Made by a program: the position numbers and the translations under genes. Under the pieces are notes generated by a model, which saw nothing but the letters and a program-made list of their open reading frames with translations, was not told the DNA's origin and ran no database searches. This document shows, in pieces, positions 60,419-64,000 of a DNA stretch of 64,000 nt (within the stretch, counting starts at the first letter, position 1; the number at the start of each line of letters is the position of its first letter). Source of the stretch: Paenibacillus rhizosphaerae (GTDB taxonomy: Bacteria; Bacillota; Bacilli; Paenibacillales; Paenibacillaceae); the NCBI RefSeq assembly GCF_014192015.1, contig NZ_JACHXJ010000001.1:1674001-1738000 (forward strand), given 5' to 3'.

Positions 60419-61354
60419 ATGGCAACGAACCGCAAGGTCATCATGATCATCATCATTCTTTATACATTACTGATTTTGTATTTTATGTTGTTTGCTTTTG
60501 GCAGAATCGAGGCATCGCAGCGGATAACGGAGTACGAGTTTATCTTTGCGCCCAGTTATTTTTATCATGTGCCGGATTTGCCGGATTTGTTTCGTTTTTC
60601 CTTGATGGCTCTGTTTGGTTTTGGCAACTTCGCTGCATTTATTCCTTTCGGCTTTTTGATCCCAATGTTGTTTCCCATGCGTTACATGCGATTTATTACC
60701 CTGTTCTTTTTGTCCATTTTGGTGGTCGAAACGGTGCAGATGCTCACTTTTCTAGGCAGTGGTGATATCAACGACGCGATTCAAAATTCAATAGGTGCTT
60801 CCGTCGGATACGCTGCTTACAGCTTGGGATCACACGCTAAGACGATGAGGAACCAGCTTGTCATTTCAGGCTTGTCCACATTGTTTTTATTTGCCGCAGT
60901 ATGGGGCTTCTGCGAGGTTATAGAAGTGGCTTTCACCAAAAGGGAAGGAACATTTATTGCCATCAACGAACTGAAGAACGGCAGCGGAAATGCTGTTCAA
61001 AGCACAACACCGTATCCCTTTGAGTTGAGCAGCGAACAGGTGGTGCCTCATTACAATGTTTTCAGTTTCAAAGAACGAACTGCTGCAGCTTACACTTCGA
61101 ATCTAAGCGGAAGAGATATCATTCTTTACTTCAAGTATGGAGGAGCGGGCCATGATGTGAAGCAGGGAGGAACGTTGTTGATTAGGGTTGATGGGCAGCA
61201 GCTCCTGCACACAGAAGCACCGACCTATCAAGATAGAGAAGTAGAAACGTACGAAATTCCAATTGAAAAAGCAAATAACCTTACGATCATCATTGAGGGA
61301 AATGCGAGATTGTGGGATCTCGGATACAGAGAAATGAAGTATTTTTGGAATTAG
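60419..61354 (+). CDS. VanZ-like membrane protein
   Basis: Membrane protein of 311 residues. The N-terminal ~150 residues contain four hydrophobic helices with the VanZ pattern (FIPFGFLIPMLF, FLSILVVETVQMLTFLGSGDINDAIQNSIGA, in which E..Q and D..D are the conserved family residues). A fifth helix near 160 precedes a soluble C-terminal part of about 135 residues, FKYGGAGHDVKQGG and so on, that is beta-rich and not part of standard VanZ proteins. VanZ gives teicoplanin resistance in the vanA cluster, but most homologs are uncharacterised; no glycopeptide genes are nearby. Confidence 0.82.
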   Translation: MATNRKVIMIIIILYTLLILYFMLFAFGRIEASQRITEYEFIFAPSYFYHVPDLPDLFRFSLMALFGFGNFAAFIPFGFLIPMLFPMRYMRFITLFFLSILVVETVQMLTFLGSGDINDAIQNSIGASVGYAAYSLGSHAKTMRNQLVISGLSTLFLFAAVWGFCEVIEVAFTKREGTFIAINELKNGSGNAVQSTTPYPFELSSEQVVPHYNVFSFKERTAAAYTSNLSGRDIILYFKYGGAGHDVKQGGTLLIRVDGQQLLHTEAPTYQDREVETYEIPIEKANNLTIIIEGNARLWDLGYREMKYFWN

Positions 61355-61468
61355 CGCTCATGCTTTATATGTTGTTCAAAGCTGTATAGCCTTCAACCCT
61401 AAATATTGGTGAAATCAGGATTATGAACATGAAGCATTTTGGTTGTTCCCTGTTCAAAGTCGCCAAGG

Positions 61469-61699
61469 ATGCAAGAACGCAAAGCAGGATGTTGGATCAG
61501 ATTTGCTGCAAACCTTTTAGATGCTCTGATTGCAGGTATTCCCATACTCCTGATCATCCAATTACGCACTGGGGACTGGCAAAGAGAAAGCGCGGTTCTT
61601 AATGTTATTAACTTTTGTAAAGCATACTGCTTCCTGTCCTGGGGTACGGCTATGCGGGAACTGAAGTTAACCGCACTTCATGATATTAATCATTTATGA
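61469..61699 (+). pseudogene. Truncated RDD-family membrane protein gene
   Basis: The frame reads MQERKAGCWIRFAANLLDA and LIAGIPILLIIQLRTG, matching the first helix of RDD proteins (AGFWxRFxAxLIDxxI). It stops after 76 codons, whereas RDD proteins need about 150, and the second half (FLSWGTAMRELKLTALHD) looks like a frameshifted GxxLGKLxLG segment. No ribosome binding site precedes it. Region 61355-61468 has nothing else recognisable. Confidence 0.5.
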
Positions 61700-61718
61700 C
61701 ATTAATTTATGAGAACAG

Positions 61719-61750
61719 GGGGGTGTCCTAGAAGGATACTCCCTTTTTTT
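61719..61750 (+). terminator. Intrinsic terminator after RDD relic
   Basis: GGGGGTGTCCT / AGGATACTCCC (61719-61729, 61733-61743; two G-U pairs) followed by T7. Confidence 0.85.
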
Positions 61751-61881
61751 GTGGTGTATGATGGTTTCCGCACGGCAAAAATGCCTGAACAAATTGGAAA
61801 ATTTTATTGACAATGGTCATTAAATATTGTTTCATTTTATTAAACTAAGTTGAATTTCATTCTATTCAGGAGATCAATGTG

Positions 61882-62427
61882 ATGGAATTGGGGAGTAAAA
61901 TCCGGAAAATTCGCAAGGACCAAAATCGGACCTTGGACGAAATCGCCCATGCCTGCGGCTTTACCAAAAGCCTGCTTTCCAAAATCGAAAATGGGAAAAC
62001 GGTTCCGCCCATCGGTACGCTGATCAAAATCGCCGAAGCGCTTGGAACCAAAATATCCATTTTGCTTGATGACAGCGACCAAAACGGGACAGTGTATACC
62101 ACGATGACTGCAACCCTGGATAAGATGGTCGCGTCGGAGAAAGGATATTCGTTTTCGGCCATTGCGGCCGAGCGGCCCGAGAAGTTGATGCAGCCTTTTT
62201 ATTTTGTGGCTAAGAAAGGAAAGACGGAGAAGCGGACGGTCTCCCATGTCGGGCAGGAATTCATTTATGTGCTCGAAGGGACCATGATTTATTATGTCGG
62301 CCAGGAAGCTTATACACTGCATGCAGGTGACAGCCTGTACTTTGATTCCTACGAAAATCATAAATATACGCCCGTCACGGACGAAGTAAAGTATTTGTCG
62401 GTTTTTTGTTCGGATTCCAAAGCTTGA
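61882..62427 (+). CDS. XRE-family regulator with C-terminal cupin domain
   Basis: DNA-binding regulator of 181 residues: helix-turn-helix (about 4-60; IRKIRKDQNRTLDEIAHACGF, SLLSKIENGKTVPPIGTLIKI) then cupin_2 (about 105-178; HVGQEFIYVLEGTMIYYVGQ, LHAGDSLYFDSYENHKYTPV). Family members such as PuuR sense small metabolites through the cupin barrel. ATG 61882 has AGGAGA 8 nt upstream. Target genes are not apparent; the response regulator gene after it starts 159 bp downstream. Confidence 0.88.
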   Translation: MELGSKIRKIRKDQNRTLDEIAHACGFTKSLLSKIENGKTVPPIGTLIKIAEALGTKISILLDDSDQNGTVYTTMTATLDKMVASEKGYSFSAIAAERPEKLMQPFYFVAKKGKTEKRTVSHVGQEFIYVLEGTMIYYVGQEAYTLHAGDSLYFDSYENHKYTPVTDEVKYLSVFCSDSKA

Positions 62428-62586
62428 GTCCGTATGTCTGACAAAGCCTGGTAAGTTGATTTCTGTCCATGTTGTACCATGCTCATACAGGATTCTTGTA
62501 AACGGTTGGCAGCGCCAATACCTTCAATTTACTTGAAACCCGGATGGGCATTTTTTCATACCATTCATACGCAGGGAGGATTGGAT

Positions 62587-64000
62587 ATGCTGAACGTCTT
62601 AGTCGTTGACGACGAGCCGAAGCACAGACAAGGGTTGTCGCGGATGCTGAAAAATCTGAGGCCGGAGTATCACATCTTTAATGCCAGGGATGGTGCGGAG
62701 GCACTCGAAAGGATGGAGGCCCATCCGATCGATTTGGTATTTACCGACATCCAGATGCCGATCATGGATGGCCTTGAATTTGTGGAGCATTTGACCCGCC
62801 GCGGGGGGAGCGAAAGCGTCGTGATTTTAAGCGCCTACTCGGATTTTGCCTATGCGCAGCGAGCGCTGCAGCTCGGGGCAAACGATTACCTGCTCAAGCC
62901 GGTGGAAGCCCAGAAGGTTACATCTCTCCTTCAGAAAGCCGAACATAAGGCGGGCGTACGGCGTAAGGCGACCATCGAATCGGCTTTGTCCGAATTGCTG
63001 GAGGGAAATCCTTCCGAAGCAGACATCACCTTGCTGCAGAGTTCCTTTCCAGACTGGAGACGCGGAATCTCGCTGGGTGCCATGGTCCATACAAGCGCTG
63101 CGGACCGGAAGCTGATGCTGTCCCTGCTTAAACGAAAGCTTGCTCACATCATGGAGGAAACCGGTCTTGCCCATGCATTTTACACTACGGATCAATGGTT
63201 GACGGGTGTAATCCTTAGCTCCGATGGATCATTTGACGTTACCTGCGAACTTGAATTGAAGCTGCAGGAACTGATGGATCATATTCAGAAAGAGCACGGA
63301 CAGGAACTAACATTGGGCTTAGGCAATGACTTTACAGAGTGGAGGCAAGGCGCGCATTCGTCTAATCTGCAGGCGCGATTTGCGCTTCAAAGCTTATTCT
63401 ACGAAGGGCCAGGGAAATTGTATAAATCTGACCCAGTAAACCCGACAAGCCCGTCCGCGATCATCCATTTGGATGCAGGCAAACTGGCCAAGGCGATTCT
63501 ATCCGGCAAAAAGGATGACATTTATGCGTGTCTGAAAACCGAGTTAGATCGTACATTGGCCCATGGTTATCCCGATCCTTCCAGGATGAAGTATTCCGTC
63601 GCCGCCTCGATTCAACATGTCACATCAATTTTAATGGAAAAGGGACTCTCACATATCCCGAGTGCCGCTTTTGAAGGAGCATTGTTGCGCTGCAGCCGCA
63701 TGGACGAATTACGGGAGACAGTTTTCCAGTGGGTTCTAGAGATGGCGGACCATATGGACCAACGTAGACAGTGTAAAAGCGAGGCCGTGATTGACAGCTG
63801 CAAAGCCTATATTGAAACCAACTATGGCGAGGAGGATTTGTCCCTCAGCACGCTGGCCATGAGATTTCATTTTAACCCTTCGTATTTTTGTATTCTGTTT
63901 AAAAACCACACCCGCATGACCATCCACCAATACATTACCCACATCCGTATGAGGGCGGCGGCCAGCCAGCTGCTGCAAACCTCCCAGAAAGTATACCAAG
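62587..64000 (+). CDS. Response regulator, YesN type (cut by right edge)
   Basis: The frame from ATG 62587 stays open to the window end (471 codons). GGGAGG lies 7 nt upstream. The receiver domain (about 1-120) has DDE at 8-10, phospho-acceptor D54 in VFTDIQMPIMDG and the lysine of LLKPVEA. A long central region follows, and an AraC DNA-binding domain begins at about 400 (EDLSLSTLAMRFHFNPSYFCILFKN). The partner sensor kinase would be expected just outside this window. Family members activate carbohydrate transporter genes. Confidence 0.93.
   Translation, partial: MLNVLVVDDEPKHRQGLSRMLKNLRPEYHIFNARDGAEALERMEAHPIDLVFTDIQMPIMDGLEFVEHLTRRGGSESVVILSAYSDFAYAQRALQLGANDYLLKPVEAQKVTSLLQKAEHKAGVRRKATIESALSELLEGNPSEADITLLQSSFPDWRRGISLGAMVHTSAADRKLMLSLLKRKLAHIMEETGLAHAFYTTDQWLTGVILSSDGSFDVTCELELKLQELMDHIQKEHGQELTLGLGNDFTEWRQGAHSSNLQARFALQSLFYEGPGKLYKSDPVNPTSPSAIIHLDAGKLAKAILSGKKDDIYACLKTELDRTLAHGYPDPSRMKYSVAASIQHVTSILMEKGLSHIPSAAFEGALLRCSRMDELRETVFQWVLEMADHMDQRRQCKSEAVIDSCKAYIETNYGEEDLSLSTLAMRFHFNPSYFCILFKNHTRMTIHQYITHIRMRAAASQLLQTSQKVYQ

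Noticed and set aside
62494..62508. TGTAAACGGTTGGCA upstream of the last response regulator, cre-like left half
   Set aside because: The right half does not match CcpA consensus (GGC instead of WCA).
1..64000. tRNA, rRNA, CRISPR, transposase, integrase or phage genes
   Set aside because: None found by eye. Gene loss is indicated only by remnants, without flanking insertion-sequence ends or target duplications.

Overview
The window looks like chromosomal DNA of a Paenibacillus-type bacterium (Bacillota). Start codons are preceded by strong AGGAGG-type ribosome binding sites, lipoproteins carry lipoboxes, and carbohydrate uptake uses the LplA/LplB/YtcP class of ABC transporters (lipoprotein plus two permeases, no ATPase in the operon) with YesM/YesN/YesS-type regulators. 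This combination is typical of plant-polysaccharide degraders in that genus. I see no tRNA, rRNA, CRISPR array, insertion sequence or phage module. Species and function calls rest on family recognition, not on database searches.

Regions. (a) 1-9060: end of an arabinoside-type operon (binding protein, two permeases, GH51 arabinofuranosidase, GH2 enzyme), then a secreted multidomain GH43 enzyme. (b) 9153-13354: ferredoxin and cytochrome P450, an MFS drug exporter and a divergent TetR regulator, followed by a decayed S41 peptidase fragment. (c) 13568-30253: a large cytoplasmic pectin / rhamnogalacturonan-type module (GH105, Gfo/Idh/MocA oxidoreductase, a second GH105 with a long N-terminal sandwich region, a 1233-residue DUF4450-like six-hairpin protein), a membrane-anchored AraC regulator, an ABC transporter and another six-hairpin glycosidase. 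(d) 30413-33356: a Fur-box-controlled siderophore/heme-type uptake operon.

(e) 33510-45235: a mixed region with a nonsense-interrupted DUF4097 gene, a soluble histidine kinase overlapping a thiamine-diphosphate enzyme, a secreted helveticin-J-like protein behind a 7-1-7 palindrome, a YbaK deacylase, small hypothetical genes, an SDR-like protein, an APH-like kinase, a secreted DJ-1/PfpI protein, a frameshifted YCF48/BNR-repeat lipoprotein and a GNAT relic. (f) 45333-52996 (minus strand): two permeases, two DUF3502-type binding lipoproteins and a YesMN two-component pair lying between the lipoproteins. (g) 53262-64000: alpha/beta hydrolase, MocR regulator divergent from an aldo-keto reductase that lacks its catalytic tyrosine, nitroreductase, a GMC oxidoreductase fused to a gluconate-dehydrogenase-subunit-3-like domain, VanZ-like protein, RDD relic, XRE-cupin regulator and a YesN-type response regulator cut by the right edge.

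How it fits together: transporters import oligosaccharides released outside (GH43 and enzymes not in this window). Cytoplasmic GH51, GH2, GH105 and six-hairpin enzymes then trim them, with control by AraC-type regulators. Most transcription units end in clear intrinsic terminators. Four clearly broken or decayed genes and a GNAT scrap show ongoing gene loss in the accessory stretches.
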